NCBI GenBank assembly: GCA_903813345.2 | Contig: CAIIXF020000006.1 | Coordinates: forward strand, 27,473,936-27,537,935 | Origin: Owenia fusiformis | Lineage: Eukaryota; Annelida; Polychaeta; Sabellida; Oweniidae | Length of the DNA: 64,000 nt | Direction: 5' to 3' | Shown: piece after piece, positions 24,185 through 35,807 of the stretch | Numbering within the stretch: position 1 is the first letter of the stretch | Layout: every line of letters begins with the position of its first letter | The notes under the pieces: generated by a model | What the model was told of the DNA's origin: nothing | The model's database searches: none | Seen by the model: only the letters and a program-made list of their open reading frames with translations | Position numbers and translations under genes: made by a program

Positions 24185-24385
24185 CAGGCCCGTAGCCAGG
24201 GGGTTTGGGGGTTCGAGTTTCCCCCCCTTCCCTGGCCAAAAATTATTTCAAAATCATGCAGTTTTTCACCATTCTGAGCACTTTTCAAGTGATTTGACAT
24301 TTTTGGGCCTAAGTTGTCAAAAGTGAACCCCCCTGGAATTTTCTAAAAAGTTTACCCCTCTTGGCAAATCCTGGCTACGGGCCTG
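24185..24385. mobile_element. Fold-back MITE, CAGGCCCGTAGCCAGG family
   Basis: Ends CAGGCCCGTAGCCAGG and CCTGGCTACGGGCCTG are perfect inverse complements. The interior contains the family core (TTTCAAAATCATGCAGTTTT, then ACCATTCTGAGCACTTTT). The most intact copy in the window. Confidence 0.85.
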
Positions 24386-25292
24386 CTAAATATATAAAGT
24401 TGTTTTCCATGACCCCTTAACACAGGTCTAGATTTACAATAAAAACATATATGGCTAATATTGTTCATCTCTTGACTAGGTTTCTCATACTAAAATAAGT
24501 AAAACCTGTGTATCACGTACACCTCAAAATATCATGTCAGATTATCACAATATTAATCCATTTTGCAGATGTCAGCAGTCCTTACTATAGAACCTGAGGT
24601 AATACTGTACATTCGTACTTTAAATTGATTTAAATTTAATGCCATATAATTTGGTCTTTAATCAACATGCCAAACCAATTCATTTCAAGATTACCAGTAA
24701 AATCTTTGCCAATTTGTTAATGTCAGGCATTTGGATATCTTTTCTCAATAATCAGCTAAATTAAATAGCCCAATGTTCTCAAAGTACCAAATTTGACAAA
24801 TTAAACATTACCAAAATCAAACTAATTTACAGTGCATGTATAAATATTATGCCAATATTTCCACATATTTTGTATAATAATACATCTGTATATTCTATGG
24901 AATGGTCGTTGTAAACACAATGTAAACTGAATACTTCAGTCATATCTAAAATAGAATAAAATATTTAACTTCATTCTTAATCTTTACAAATTTAGAAAAA
25001 GTTCAGCTTAGTATTTTTAAGAGGACTTGTACATTATGTACTTTTACTGTAATGTTATGATTCTAGGGATTACTAGCCCCAGCCATACCACCCCTCACCC
25101 CACCCGGCCCCCTCTCAATTGTTTTTTTACTAGGACCTTATTACAACTATTCTCCTAATAGATTTATGCTCAATCAGGCAAGTAAGCATGTACTAAGAAG
25201 GGGAAAATTCCAATCCCTATACGACCATGATTCTCCACATTTACATACAAGTTCTCTTAAAAACGAATGTTTAAATTCCTTAGCATGGAATA

Positions 25293-25857
25293 CATAGAGA
25301 TTATCCTATATGAGGTTCAGGATATTGGGATTATCCCGAGGCCAATATAATATATTTGCCCGAGGGCCGCAGGTCCCGAGGGAAAATATATTATATTGGC
25401 CAAGGGATAATCCCAATATCCTGAACCGACTATAGGATAATATGTTTATCCCATACCAATCTTGGTCATCTGGTTAACATTGTTCAATCATGGAAATATT
25501 TTAGAATACTCATGTCCAGTTTTGTCTTCTTGGCCGTGGGCGGATTTTCCTGTTCTCTCAAATATTCCCATATTTATTTTCTCTAATTTTTGATTGATTA
25601 AGTGGATGCTCCTTCCCTTTTTTAAACCATCAAACAGATCCCGATAGTCTGTGTTTTCTCCATTGTCGTCTACAGTCATTTCGTGAACGTTACAAATTAT
25701 GAACAAATATGCGAGCTGCGATTATGACGTTGCGGGCAGATATACTATATCTGCCCGCTCGGAGCGGGACGTAAAGCTATATCTGCCCGCTGATGAAAAT
25801 ATAAGTTTTTACAAACCGGCTTTATGTACCTGTAACACGTCTAAGTATGGGATAAAT
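25293..25857. repeat. Hinged-palindrome element, complete solitary copy
   Basis: About 565 bp, collinear with 10364-10925: first the GAGATTATCCTATATGAGG palindrome with the CCCGAGGG hinge, then about 250 bp of spacer, then the GCGGGCAGATATACTATATC palindrome, ending near CCCATACTT in inverse. It shows that the block in the CAP gene intron is a mobile unit and not a local rearrangement. Confidence 0.8.
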
Positions 25858-26033
25858 ACATGTATGTAACCTATGTATTCTGTGCTAATGCCACTCTAAA
25901 TAATTTGATTTGCATTTTACATCAAATATCTTTCCCCATCTCTGCTGTCTTCTTCAAACTATATTTGAAAAGTTTGAATGGGAGATCTTGATACTTGATA
26001 CAAGATGAAATAGAGGTTATTTAATGGGAGGGA

Positions 26034-26177
26034 TGGAATATGGATTTTATTCCGAGGGAAAATATGATATTGGCCAAGGAAAATATCATATTGACCGAGG
26101 GCGATAGCCCGAGTGTCAATATGATATTTTCTGAGGCCAATATCATATTTTCTCAAGGAATAAATCCATATTCCATC
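26034..26177. repeat. Palindrome with CG-rich hinge
   Basis: Outer arms GGAATATGGATTTATTCC-like and inverse, inner AT-rich arms AAAATATGATATTGGCC, hinge CCGAGGGCGATAGCCCGAG. The same design as 10364-12530 with different arm sequence. Confidence 0.7.
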
Positions 26178-26398
26178 ACGACCATCAATAACCTATTTAT
26201 TTCATAATATTTTTTTTTCAATTTTTGTTGCATACCTAGACATATTTGTCACAGTAATAGACCTTTGTCACAGTAATAGACGTAAACTAGATGATAATAA
26301 TTTCAATAATTTCAATTTTCCAAACGATTTTTTTACTTCCTGTAGAGATGTGCTAGACGAAAAGCGTAAAACTCAAGAGAAATTACCGGGAATATTTC

Positions 26399-26495
26399 TG
26401 ATACGGGATCTGATACGGGATTTTTGCTGATACGGGATCCAATACGGGATCTGATACGGGATTTTGGCTGATACGGGATCTGATACGGGATTTTT
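26399..26495. repeat. Short tandem repeat GATACGGGATCT
   Basis: Seven copies of TGATACGGGAT (one with CA for TG) with TTTTTGC or C spacers. Confidence 0.85.
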
Positions 26496-26574
26496 CAAAT
26501 AACACTTTTATTCCCTGTTATTTTCCCAGGGAAAACATGTTATTATGGAATAAAGCATTTTATTCACTACATAT

Positions 26575-26751
26575 AGTAGAACCTGCTAAGTGGAACACCT
26601 CTGTAAGTGGAACACCTCACAAGTGAAACAGTGTTTTTAAAGTCCCATTGTCTAACTACTCCATGATAATGAACCTCTGTAAGTGGAACACCTCCCAAGT
26701 GGAACACCTTTTTGTGGTTCCAAGAGTGTTCAACTTACACAGATTCTACTG
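26575..26751. mobile_element. pogo/Tc-like MITE
   Basis: Inverted ends AGTAGAACCTGCTAAGTGGA and AGTAGAATCTGTGTAAGTTG (reverse strand) next to TA, with internal repeats of GTAAGTGGAACACCTC. A partial relative is at about 32055-32165 and a diverged full one at 61954-62083. Confidence 0.55.
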
Positions 26752-26848
26752 TATTTGATTCAAATGGGGACTGAGAATAAGCCTGGATTTCTTCAGTTGG
26801 AATGTCATTGTTTGAGTTACTGGGAGCTTGTACTGCAAATTATAGGAT

Positions 26849-29800
26849 TTAAACTGGATTAGCCTTAGTTTCTCCAGCATTGTCATAAGTTGGGTTTCTC
26901 AGCTCTTCGTACACTGGTGGTGGCGCATTAGGGTTCCCTGCAGCATTATTCCCATCAAGAGCTGTGGACTGCTGCAATGTGAAAATGTAAAAATATGATT
27001 CTCTTTTCTACAACATGATAAATGTGAAACATCAATATGATAATCAAATTATATACTGGATTCCTCAGTTCTTCAAATACTTGTGGCAAGGCAATTTATT
27101 TTTCTTAATAGACACATTAGTTATAATAAAAATACTTTCTGAACTCTCATGGCTTTCTCTATGAACCAAGATACTTGCAACTTTTCAAGATATATACAGT
27201 TATGAGATCATACCTTTATTTAGTTTTTAACCTTAATTTTCATGGTTATTGTAGGATATAAAATAATTATTTATTTTACATATAACAAACTATAATATAG
27301 AAAAGGGTCACTAAAGTCTACTGATAATCTGCACAGTAAACCTGGTCAACAAAACTGACCTTTTGAGTGTGAATGCTTTTTATGAAAGTAGAAAAAATAA
27401 ACTATGAAATTCTATCAATAAACACCCTTTGACAACCTATTTCCTAAATAGCAGCCATTACATATAAAGTTCAAGTAAAACACATGAAGTAAGGCATAAG
27501 AGGAATTCTTACGTTGAGTCACAGGCTGCATGTAGTCCCCTGGCTGCTGTTGCTGTGGGTAAGATCCTGGGGGTGGTTGTTGTACAGGATAGGACCCTGG
27601 GGGGTAGGACACAGTAGGCGGGGGTTGTACTGGGTATCCACCACCTCCTGTCAAAAACATATGTATTCAGATTTCAGAATCATATTTTTGCAATTAACTT
27701 TTTTTCTATATCACTTTACATCTATTCTTCTTTACAAAGAGAGATATAGGATATATAAGGGTCTTACAAACAGGGTAAAGGAAGGTATATTTGTAACAAT
27801 CATACAAAATTGAAAGGTTTTAACTTGACTTATTTTAACTTTAACACGTTCTTGGGGAGCTCGGATGGATCTTAATGACCATATCAGGCCTATTCGTGTA
27901 TATACGAAGTGTCACATTGGCAAAATAACATCCAAAATGGTATCTAACCTTCGTTTGAAATCAAAGATCCAAGTACTTGTATACCAAAAAATTAAAAAAC
28001 ACCTACCGGCAGCATATGTGACAGATGTAGCAGGTGTGGTATATGTCCTGGCGGATGACCTGGATTGCGCATATCTATATCTTATGCAGCAGCATACAAT
28101 GCTAACAATGATCGAAATAACTCCAACAACAATTCCACCGATGACTGCATAACTGTAAATTCCACCCCACCACCATGACCAAGAGCTGCTAGATGTAATA
28201 TCTTTTTCCCATTTATTATTCTTGTCATCCCAATGCACATCTTCAGTTGCTGAAAATGATTCAAGATCAATTGATATAATATCATCAGGTGAAACAGCAA
28301 GTGTCACTTTCACAGTTCACATAGGTTTAAAGGCAGAATCTGATCTATAGGGGGTGACAAAATTACAAGCAACATGTATAATTGACCTACCAATCTATTC
28401 CTTACAATATCAAATATAATATCTCCCAAAAGATTCACAATATGTTATAAATTGGTGAAGTTATTAATGATTCAAAGTGCGTAAATGAGTGAAAATGTTT
28501 AAATTCTCCCAAATAATAAGAATGGTAACTATTCTTGTTGAAAAATAAAACATTATTGTAAAAATTTAGTTTTCCTGGAATAAAGTATACACTTTTATGA
28601 TTTTTAGAAAATAGACATGATAAGGAATGACATGAGCCAAAAATATTATAAAATTGAAACAATTTTTTGTTAGGCCTGCTTGCTATATCTGATTCTCTCT
28701 TTCATCTATTTCAAAAAGTTTGATGGTGCTTGGCTCATTTTCAAATGATTCCCTAATGAATTCAAATCACAACATGAACTTCTTTTTGTGGTCTAACCTA
28801 CAATTAAAATATACACAAGTTAGGCAAGGTAGATGTTTCTATTTTTCCATATGCTTTTTAAATGTAGTCCTTTGTTCATTTTTCTCCAAAAATGGACCCA
28901 TATGTAGGATTTTTCTTTCAAAAATAGACACACATTAATTTTTCAAAAATAAGACCCATTTGCTTGGTACCCATTAGAGGTGTCAAAGACCAGAATGGAA
29001 CAGTTCAGTTTAGAACATTTGGCTTTGGAATGGATCAATTTTCAGAACTGACTATGTAACATATTAAAATAAGTTGATTGACAAGTTCTATCTGGTGGCG
29101 GTGAATAGCTCATTAAAATTTTTCAATGAGAAGAGAAAAATTACCTTCATTCGATGCAAAAAATAAGAAAAATGCTAGTTGCAGCGATTTAAGGGTCAAT
29201 AGCTGTGAAAAAATAAGATTTTTTGCTCCTGAACCAAACTGAAATGTTGAAATTTTGTTCCATTCTGACCTGGTAGCATAATTCCGGGGTCGGAACAAAA
29301 TCAACTGTGAAAATGAACCCAAAAAATGTTCAGGTCCAAAAAGTTTGGAGGGCCTTAATTAGTGGGCCTTTTTAGTCATTACTTGGCCTTTTGGGGCCTC
29401 AATTTTTAATTTTAGGCAAATAGAGCAAAAAGTGGGCCTTTAATTTTCAAAGTAAGGCTATTCCCCCTCTTCCCTGAGCTTAAGAACATACCATCACAGT
29501 TTGCGTAACGCTCCTCATCACTATTGTCAAAGCAGTGGTCAATTCCATCTTTGCACAGACTTTTGTCAATGCACACATTTTCATCCGTACATAATACATC
29601 GCAATTTTCATAAGCTTCATAGTCTGAAAAGAATGGCACAGTAACAGTACACTAGTAACACTGGCAATTATCATACATGTTCCTACTGGTTTATGAGATT
29701 TTGGAATATGCCTTATAAAAGTACAGCCACCCTGCTTACACAGGCACTTTCCCCATAGCATCAAATAGTTCTATGGGACACTGGCAGATCCAGGTGGGCA

Positions 29801-32800
29801 TGGGGCCCGATCCCCCCGCCCTTGGATGGTCTCATTTTTTAATTTAGGCATTTTAATTTCGGTTTGAGGGGCCCAATTATTTTTTGAAATGTGGGTCCCC
29901 CCTTGTTAGCTTCTGGATCCGCCAGTGAAGCAAGATAGCTTCAACAATAAAAGTGGCAGATACTCTGAACTTAAGTATGCGCAAGTATAATACTGTAAAA
30001 AATGTTAATTTGTCCATCTAAAAACTGAGCTATCAGTTAAATCAAATTCTTAAATTCTCCCCATGTAACTTCAAAGTCACCTGATGCAAGTATGTATATT
30101 TTATTAACTTTTATCAAAAAGATATCACAACATTTATACCTACCATGATATGCCACAAGTGTAGAATTGAACTTAATCTTCATTGTATCGCTGTCAGAAA
30201 GTATTCGGACGGATATTATTCCTGATGTCGACTTGAATACACTACTATAGTACATTGTACTACAGTCCTGAAATATATATCAAATTTTTGTCTCAAATGT
30301 TTCACACTGAATTCTGAAAGTTATCATATATTGAACTACTGTACAGTAACTGTACATATTTTTAAGATTAAAGGTAAGATTAAACAATTTTTGCAGAGGG
30401 GCCATTCAACGATCATGGACCAGAGTCAAAATATATTTATTGTCTCCAAAGACATTATTTCAGCTGATATTCCTCTTGAAACATGTTGGATCTCCCCTTT
30501 TTGAAGCTTTGAACTGAATTTACACTTCTTAATGCTGAAATTGATAGTTTATTCATACATTTTAAGAAAATACATAATGTCAAACAGGATGTTAAGCCAA
30601 ATGTTGCCTTGATAGCTCAGAAGAAGTTAAAATTTTCCAATTTTCTCTCTACAGGCCTTGTTGCCCCTTTAACCTCTTGACTGCCTGGAGTGATGAGATT
30701 TCTCGTCACCTCAGAGATGACCCTGAAACCCAGAGTGACGAGAAAGTCTGTCACAAACTTTTCACTAAAATGGCTCTTATTTGAACAATTTTCGACCAAT
30801 TTACACAAAAAATAGTTTTAAAATGTGTAGAAATGATGATCTCTGCCGTCTAATTTTACTGAGTTGAGCATCTAAAATTGTGTAAGTATGTAGTATAATG
30901 TCAAAAGGTGGCAAAAATGAAAAAATCTCTGGTTTCAACCAATTTTAGAACCTGGGATTCAAGAGGTTAATTGAGTGATTTTGAAGTCAAAAAACAACAG
31001 GCTATACTTCTCATACACATGCAATTTGACACTCTCATTTCTAAGTCAGGAACAAGCAATTTGCAATTTGAAGATTCCTCCTACATTATGCAATGTCTTA
31101 CTCTATTCTAATTTAGTACAGGGTGGTCAAAAAAATGGAAACCCTTACACCATTCTCATCACACCTTTGTCATTTTTAGAAATCACTCCCTGATATTTTA
31201 CATTTTTGTACATCATTCAATTTCCTACCAGCCCAATTTATATCATGACCATCAGGTTGATAGTCACAATGTTACAGCACTTTAAAGAACATGCCCTAGT
31301 TTCCACTTTTGCACTGTCGGGAAACCTGCACTTGTTGTCAAAAATGTCCCTACCTGTGGGGATATGAGAATGACCTCAGGACAATTGCAAACCTTAAAAG
31401 TGAGATCATCCATGTCAATCAGGCCATACCTGCTGAGGAATGCATTTGGGTCATTGACAACTGTGCAGGTTTGCCTACAGTGCGATTGTGGCCAAACCTG
31501 AAGCATGTTATTCAAAGTGCTGTAAAATTGTGACTTTTAAGTCTGATGGTCATGAAATATGGTAGGGTGGTAGGAAATTGAATGATGTACATACAGGTAT
31601 GTGTGAAATATCAGGGAGTAATTTTTTAAAACGACAAAGATATAAGGAAAATGCAGGGTTTATGTTTTTTGACCACCCTGTATATACCATCCTTAAACCC
31701 AAATTTCTTGCCGAATGATCCTTCGTTGTTTCTATACCATATGACCCCATTTTTTAACCATTGCTTGAACCTGAAATCCTTACCCAATGGACTATGACCC
31801 CTGATCTCTTAAAATTTTCTGACCTCAATTGGAGCTACTGATTGCAACAGATGGTTGACAACCATATCCTAACCATTGGTTGATCCTAATTCCTAACTAT
31901 AACTGTGGTGGCACTAATCCTTACCATGATTTTCTTATTAGAATTTGCATAGGATAACCTGCCAGAAAATATCTCTATATGATCTCCACAGTTGGCTTTA
32001 AACATTCCAAACTTCATCATCAACCTACAGAAGAGAATATTGCATTAAACTACAAATTGCAGTTAAACATGTTAAGTGGGACACCTCTGTAAGTACAAAA
32101 ACTCTGTAAGTGGAACAACTCTGCAAGTGGAACACCTCTGTAAGTGAACCAACTCTGTATGCAGGTTTTTTGCATTGTAAGCCCAACGTAGAGTTCTCGC
32201 GATAACCATTATAAAAGAAATGTTAAATGTTATTATAACATTAAAAAATTAAATGATTAATCAGAACTCAGAAATCTCATTATTTTGGGCACTCAACATT
32301 ATTCTCTCAATTTTATACTGCACAGTATTACTTTCAATTGTATACTTTCATACATACCCTTCGTAATCATCATTTCCATTTACAAATGTTACGGAACATT
32401 CATATTTATCCAGCTCTGAGCGATAAGTCCAGCCTTCACTAGTTAAATAGTTGCTTTCAACCTTGACAGCCACGTCATCATCATACATTTTATAGTCTTT
32501 TCCACAATAGTATCCCGGTAAATACTCTGAAACAGTTTAGAATTACTTTTAGTAGACTGGACGCCATTACTAACCTCTCTAAAGGCCAAGTGTTAATAGT
32601 TTATCTTGATAAACAGAGATAACATAGTTTTAAAACAGTGGACGGATTTAATTCAGAAAATCAAGCATATTGTTTTACTTGTAAAAAATCTATTGTAAGC
32701 CTGTTACTATAGCAACAAAACTAGATACAGCTGTACATGTATATTCAAATTTATGATGTCACAGGCGATGTGAATGATACCTTATATGTAGTACTTTTTA

Positions 32801-33072
32801 CAAGTGACACATTTTGTGGTTAAAATTATTGTTAAAACTGTAAGGCCAATCAAAATAGAATATTAAGATAGATAAATGTAATTCATTATCAACAGAAATG
32901 TATAAAAAAAGTTATTGAATTATTAGTTGAATTAAATTTACTTTCTTTACCAATATGTGTCATATGTAAGAAATATATTGAATAACCATACAAGTGATTA
33001 TTTACCTGTTTTATATCCATCTGTTGTCATAACAACCGAAGACAATAACAAACATAGCGCTGTCAACTTCAT
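26849..33072 (-). CDS. Single-pass CUB-LDLa membrane protein with PPxY tail, 360 aa
   Basis: Minus-strand exons: 33072-33006, 32526-32358, 32024-31925, 30267-30144, 29623-29492, 28249-28007, 27647-27513, 26961-26849 (1083 nt, all phases consistent). Residues 1-20 form a signal peptide. Residues about 24-153 form a CUB-like module with four cysteines (YYCG, YECS, ANCGD, MDCS). Residues 154-197 form an LDL-receptor class A repeat (C.VLC...VCI..SLC.DGIDHCFDNSDE). A Trp/Ser-rich juxtamembrane stretch precedes a TM helix at about 232-253 ending in CCC (possible palmitoylation). The cytosolic tail is Pro/Gln/Tyr-rich and carries PPVY at 338-341, a WW-domain ligand. The last acceptor (exon start 26961) was chosen to keep phase and is the least certain junction. 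No named ortholog is recognised; a cell-surface adhesion or endocytic role is inference. Confidence 0.85.
28450..28706. repeat. Dispersed repeat, second copy of 4443-4690
   Basis: Shares GATTCAAAGTGC, AATGAGTGAAAATGTTTAAA, GAATGGTAAC and GGCCTGCTTGCTATATCTGA with the copy near 4.5 kb. Upstream intron flank of CUB/LDLa exon 6. Confidence 0.65.
29779..29930. mobile_element. Fold-back MITE, CACTGGCGGATCCAG type
   Basis: Left end ACACTGGCAGATCCAGGTGG and right end TTCTGGATCCGCCAGTG are inverse complements. G- and C-rich inner segments. In an intron of the CUB/LDLa gene. Confidence 0.65.
30673..30966. mobile_element. piggyBac-type MITE with TTAA duplication, 294 bp
   Basis: TTAA at 30669-30672 and 30967-30970 flanks ends CCTCTTGA and TCAAGAGG. 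Inside the left end are GAGATTTCTCGTCAC and GAGTGACGAGAAAG, subterminal motifs in inverse orientation. In intron 3 of the CUB/LDLa gene. Confidence 0.7.
31119..31680 (+). mobile_element. Mariner-like element with decayed transposase end, copy 1
   Basis: Ends CAGGGTGGTCAAAAAAATGG and the inverse (TTTGACCACCCTG), flanked by TA. Inside, 31309-31533 reads CPYLWGYENDLRTIANLKSE followed by IIHVNQAIPAEECIWVIDN, resembling the C-terminal part of mariner-type DDE transposases (..LWGYLKD.VY... LK..I). It lacks the catalytic region, so it is a deletion derivative. In intron 3 of the CUB/LDLa gene. Confidence 0.75.
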
Positions 33073-33107
33073 GGTTGCAGAATTTATCACTCAATATATT
33101 TGTTATG

Positions 33108-33119
33108 GTTACCGGCAAC
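33108..33119 (-). promoter_or_regulatory. Perfect RFX X-box near CUB/LDLa gene start
   Basis: GTTACCGGCAAC matches the X-box consensus GTNRCC(N0-3)RGYAAC on both strands and lies 36 bp upstream of the ATG at 33072. RFX factors drive ciliary genes through such sites. Caveat: a good acceptor (TTTTTCTTTTCAG, exon start 33143) could make this part of a 5' UTR exon joined to a donor at 36020, in which case the site would be transcribed. Confidence 0.4.
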
Positions 33120-33837
33120 TATCCCTTTGCGTGTTGGTTTTAACTGAAAAGAAAAATGGACATGCTGGATTTGAAATATTTCACTAAGCTATTGTAAGGT
33201 TATTCTCTCAGTCCTGTGGTTTTCTTTTTTAAAAGTCTGTCCAAAAAGGATAGCCTTTGGGGGCAACCACCCCCCTTTCAATAGAAATCTTTTTTAAAGG
33301 ATTTGTATGCAAATATGGCTCTCAGATGCCCCCAAATCCAATAGCCTACGACATTACACATGGTTGACTCTTTGCGTGGGTGTGAGGGCACTACTCATCT
33401 GTATGCAAAGGTCATCCCCCTCTCAGGAAATCCTTCGGATGAGCCTGCTTTTACTTGATGAGGAAATCCAATATAATTTCTTTATATTCAGACAATTATT
33501 GAGGCTGATCAATCAAGGCCATTAACAAGGTAAAATATGAGTTTCCTAAATATTGTATAATAATATATATATGGTCAACAGAAAGTTCAAAAGTCATATG
33601 CACTGTGGCATTGCACTGTGATAGAAAGGTGATACCCGTCACACAAAATACTGCTATGCCAATAAGTACATGAATACAATATAATTATATCTATGTAATA
33701 ATAGAAATGCTAATGTGTTGAACTATAACTGGGAGCTTTGGGGCAAGTGTTATGTTGTATATGTATCACATAACTTGTTAATGTATCATTATTTGGACCT
33801 GCTATAAATGTAACTTTGGGCGCTCTTCTTAATGAAG

Positions 33838-33990
33838 TATCAGACTTACTTACATAGTGATCTCCCCAAGCATTAAAGCAAGTGGGCGAAGCACCCACCT
33901 GAGATTTTAAAAACAGGCTTGCATCCACCTGAAAATCCATTTGCACCCACTTGAAAATGAGAAGATTCATGAAAATTAGCCATATTTTGA
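33838..33990. mobile_element. MITE remnant, CAGTGATCTCCC family
   Basis: AGTGATCTCCCCAAGCATTA at the left and the GTGGGTGC/GCACCCAC-rich interior match, in inverse orientation, the fuller copy at 55462-55665. The right end is lost. Confidence 0.55.
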
Positions 33991-35184
33991 CCTTTAGTTT
34001 AAATTGTGAGATTCAGAAAAACAGGTTTAACTAGATAGGAGGGGAATTAAGGATTTATTTGACACTGTATATACGCAAAAAATGCAATTTGTCCATCATT
34101 TGTAAAAAATAACATGGAGATTAGACTGCAAACTACCCTAATCGCAGATCGAGTCTTTATAGTCCATTTCAGCAACTATCTGATTTCAACTCCACAGAAA
34201 ATAACATTGAGTGTGCTTTGAAAGGTTGAAAGGGTATAGAGCATAGTGTAGACTTTTATTTATATAACTGAGATTTCTTCTGATAAAAAGTCAAAAGTCT
34301 GATGGTGTCTGACTCATCAGAGCCCAGGGTGCTAGTAGCCATATTTATGAAACCTATAGGGCTGTGACATGTATATGTGTAATAGGGTCACAAAGTGATT
34401 TCATAAGGAGTTGTTTAGTAGTGAAGTATATGTACATGTGCAAAGTGAGGAAGCAAATATAGATTTACACACATGAGGTAGGATGAAAAAGATGGACAAA
34501 CAAGATGGACATATTACCTGAGACCTGTGACATTATTTTAGGTTTGTAAGTCTCGATAACACGAGCATCATTCATACATGTACACATGTATCAATACATG
34601 TGCATATATATACATTGCACATACCTAGAGTCCATTTCACTGTTTCATTGCGTCAGTAGAACGGCAAAAATAAGAAATTGGGAGACCATTGTGCAATAAT
34701 ATATGGAAAAGTATATTCATAATGTACATGAATGAGATTTGTATATTTCAGATTTTTTAGTTTTTTGTGCAATAAGCCCGTGCCGTCTATAATATAAGAG
34801 GCCACACACTTTATAAGCCAAACTAGAAGCAATCCAAGATATACAAATGTCATTCATGTACAATATGAATATATTTTTCCATATATTATTGCAAAATGAT
34901 ATTTTGATTTCTTATTTTTTAGCTTTTACTGACGCAATTAAACAGTGAAATGGACTCTACACAAATTATTTGGAGTGAACCCCGGCACGCAGTGCAGTGG
35001 TAAGTGTGTTGAACCCGGTGTTGAAGGAGGCTAGGCGTGGCTAAATGGAACACTAGCAGTCGGGCTAGCAGTTCTTTATAGGTATTTCGTGAAAACGTTT
35101 TATGTAATATGAGCACTTCTATGTATCTATGATTCATGAAATCGTGACCATAAAATTGAGAAACATTATTTACATTCCAAATTC

Positions 35185-35807
35185 TTACTGAACACAGCTG
35201 GCTCAAAAGCCAGCTGAAGCACCGTTAGAATATACCGTCCTTTGAAGCGGTTTTCTCCAACTTCCAGCAGGCGCGCTGGAATAAGAAACGGTATTTAAGA
35301 AGATAATTGAATGTAACTTGCCCTTTTCATCACGCGTGGTGACAATAAGTCCTACTTCTTGTGTAATTGCAGTTAAAATGGAGAAATTCCAAATCTGGCG
35401 CGCACCATTTTTTAACTTTTTACGCATGCGTGCACATGCGCATTGTACTTTTATGCGCATGGGTATTACCGCTGAGAGATCACGTGACTATATTATATTT
35501 AGCTAGCGCGAGTTATTTTGTAGCAAATTTTTACTTTCGAAAGTCACGAGATCTCGCGTGACCTAAAATGGCTGGAATCTAAATTCAAAAGTTTTGTTGT
35601 CTACAAGAACATTGATTTACTACAACAACAGACTGTTGAAGGAACAAAATAAGGTAACAACAAATAAATTATGTATTGATTCAAATATATAGCGTATTAT
35701 AAACGCTACTCAGTACAGCGTTTAGTCAAAATGGGCTCGATTTATTCTTTTCAAGTTCACATACATCAAACTTCCCAGAGCTGACTACTGTCAGCTCGGT
35801 AGAGTAA
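35185..35807 (-). mobile_element. hAT-type non-autonomous element, copy 2 (623 bp)
   Basis: Inverted relative to copy 1 at 19083-19705 and exactly the same length, with only scattered substitutions. An exact 8-bp target duplication CCAAATTC occurs at 35177-35184 and 35808-35815. Terminal hairpins are conserved. Small ORFs common to both copies reflect recent copying, not coding. Confidence 0.92.

Larger units (their letters stand above)
20162..26848. other. Gene-free repeat-rich region
   Basis: Between the RPL5 promoter and the 3' end of the CUB/LDLa gene I find no exon series with coherent splice sites. Contents: dispersed repeats, two GTAGCC-type MITEs, a TGGTAAACAATGTACA-type array, a hinged-palindrome element, short tandem repeats and a pogo-like MITE, listed separately. 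On the minus strand, AATAAA at 26558-26563 and 26507-26512 are candidate poly(A) signals for the CUB/LDLa gene. Confidence 0.6.

Noticed and set aside
23921..24277. 118-codon ORF
   Set aside because: It ends inside a fold-back MITE and shows no domain or splice context.
34980..35025. tRNA-derived SINE head
   Set aside because: GCAGTGGTAAGTG resembles an A box, but no B box follows at the right distance.
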